The translations under genes were made by a program, and so were the position numbers. Positions 63,152 to 64,000 of a stretch of 64,000 nucleotides of DNA are shown here, piece after piece. Source of the DNA: Thalassobacillus devorans (lineage in GTDB: Bacteria; Bacillota; Bacilli; Bacillales; Halobacillaceae). The first letter of the stretch is position 1, and each line of letters begins with the position of its first letter. The stretch lies in contig NZ_JAASRY010000002.1 of NCBI RefSeq assembly GCF_011761345.1, positions 310,001 to 374,000 on the forward strand, read 5' to 3'. The notes under the pieces are model-generated. The model was not told the origin of the DNA and ran no database searches. It saw only the letters and a list, made by a program, of their open reading frames with translations.

Positions 63152-64000
63152 ATGCTACCTGAAAAAGAAGTGAAACAAACTGTCCCACTGGAATCCTCAC
63201 AATCAAAGGATAAAGGTAAAAAGCCGGTCAGGATGTTTCAGCCTCAGAAAAAAAAGCCGAAAGTGAAGTCAGATAACCAGAATTTCACTGGCTACATGTT
63301 CATTTCTCCTTTTTTGATCGGCCTTTTCGCATTGACGTTATTCCCGATTTTGTATTCTCTCTATTTATCCTTCACCGATTATGATTTGATGGGAACTCCA
63401 AACTGGATAGGGATGGACAACTATGTACGAATGTTTACGAATGATCCTACTTTCTGGACCTCCATGAAAGTCACCTTTTTCTATGCAGGTGTCGCAGTGC
63501 CGTTCCGCTTAGTCTTTGCATTGCTGGTAGCCCTGGCACTGAATAAAATTGTGGAAATGGCTGGGTTGTACAGGACATTATTATACCTGCCGTCTGTAGT
63601 AGGCGGAAGTATTGCAATCGCCATCATGTGGAGACAGTTATTCGGTAACGAAGGTGCAATCAACTCAATTCTTGCTGGGTTAGGACTGCCCACACATCCA
63701 TGGCTTGGGGACCCGGATACAGCAATATGGACATTGATCATTCTTTACGGCTGGCAGTTCGGTTCGTCGATGCTGATTTTCCTGGCAGGATTGCGTAATA
63801 TTCCTAAAACGTATTACGAAGCATCAAGTGTGGATGGGGCAAGCCCTCTACGCCAGTTTTTCATTATCACTCTTCCACTGCTGACTCCTGTCATTTTGTT
63901 CAATACCATCATGCAGGTCATTCAAGGTTTTATGGCGTTCACACCAAGTTTCGTCGTAACGAATGGCGGACCAGTCAACAGCACTTTGTTGTACGTTCTA
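63152..64000 (+). CDS. Sugar ABC transporter permease (LplB/MalF-like), 3'-truncated by window edge
   Basis: The frame from ATG 63152 (SD AGAAAGAGATGAGAG) runs to the window end; 283 residues are visible. A long charged N-terminus (about 1-45, SQSKDKGKKPVRMFQPQKKKPKVK) precedes the first membrane helix FISPFLIGLFALTLFPILYSL. Five or six helices and the ATPase-docking EAA loop YEASSVDGASPLRQFFIITLPLL are visible. The partner permease is expected just beyond the edge. The family usually relies on an MsmX-type ATPase encoded elsewhere. Confidence 0.92.
   Translation, partial: MLPEKEVKQTVPLESSQSKDKGKKPVRMFQPQKKKPKVKSDNQNFTGYMFISPFLIGLFALTLFPILYSLYLSFTDYDLMGTPNWIGMDNYVRMFTNDPTFWTSMKVTFFYAGVAVPFRLVFALLVALALNKIVEMAGLYRTLLYLPSVVGGSIAIAIMWRQLFGNEGAINSILAGLGLPTHPWLGDPDTAIWTLIILYGWQFGSSMLIFLAGLRNIPKTYYEASSVDGASPLRQFFIITLPLLTPVILFNTIMQVIQGFMAFTPSFVVTNGGPVNSTLLYVL

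Overview
The window looks like chromosomal DNA of a moderately halophilic, low-to-medium GC member of the Bacillaceae (Halobacillus/Pontibacillus/Virgibacillus-like; this placement is inference). The reasons are strong AGGAGG ribosome sites, frequent TTG/GTG starts, many Rho-independent terminators, PRD- and YesM/YesN-type regulators, cre-like sites and sugar ABC importers with no ATPase of their own. I see no rRNA, tRNA, CRISPR array, transposase or phage gene. Almost all genes lie on the + strand; the one confident gene on the - strand is an amino acid permease at 4.5-5.9 kb.

Layout. 0-4.4 kb: a GH65 phosphorylase (cut by the window edge), a long GH13_18 phosphorylase and a glycerate kinase, which together look like a glucosylglycerate/glucosylglycerol catabolic operon. 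4.5-8.1 kb: APC permease, a solitary aspartate decarboxylase (panD) and a dicarboxylate amino acid symporter. 8.4-11.6 kb: GH16 hydrolase, processive GT2 synthase and polysaccharide deacetylase, a probable exopolysaccharide operon. 11.8-14.5 kb: VanZ-like protein, TSUP exporter, alpha/beta hydrolase and a small protein. 14.9-17.4 kb: FadR-type regulator with acylating acetaldehyde dehydrogenase and 4-hydroxy-2-oxovalerate aldolase. 17.6-23 kb: GNAT, then glpFK behind a leader terminator, then dhaKLM. 23.2-28.5 kb: BASS transporter and a ManR/ManP-like PTS pair.

28.8-34.8 kb: a sigma-54 activator (CBS-PAS-AAA-Fis), a consensus -24/-12 promoter, and an operon of Fe-alcohol dehydrogenase, GntP permease and MmsA-type semialdehyde dehydrogenase. 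35-44.2 kb: ROK repressor, sugar ABC importer, three different Gfo/Idh/MocA oxidoreductases, a TIM-barrel isomerase/lyase and a ROK kinase. This set resembles oxidation-elimination-hydration-reduction routes such as levoglucosan breakdown. 44.7-64 kb: a pectin/galacturonate locus. It holds uxaB-uxaC-uxaA-kdgA-kdgK under twin perfect palindromic operators, a second TIM-barrel isomerase, a 1374-residue secreted PL9-type pectate lyase, a MATE-like membrane protein, a YesM/YesN two-component system and an ABC importer that runs off the window.

Repeats. Three intergenic families stand out: (i) five copies of a GC-rich ACCCCNGGTCCTCCAG element that often forms a terminator; (ii) three ~165-bp arrays of degenerate TATGAGAGACAA-like units about 20-23 bp apart, at 14.6, 18.1 and 24.2 kb; (iii) two inverted copies of a ~145-bp GC-rich element at 56.2-56.7 kb, one interrupted by a separate ~100-bp hairpin element. 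The best candidates for undescribed biology are the three-oxidoreductase sugar cluster, the sigma-54 hydroxyacid operon and the AGAGACA arrays.
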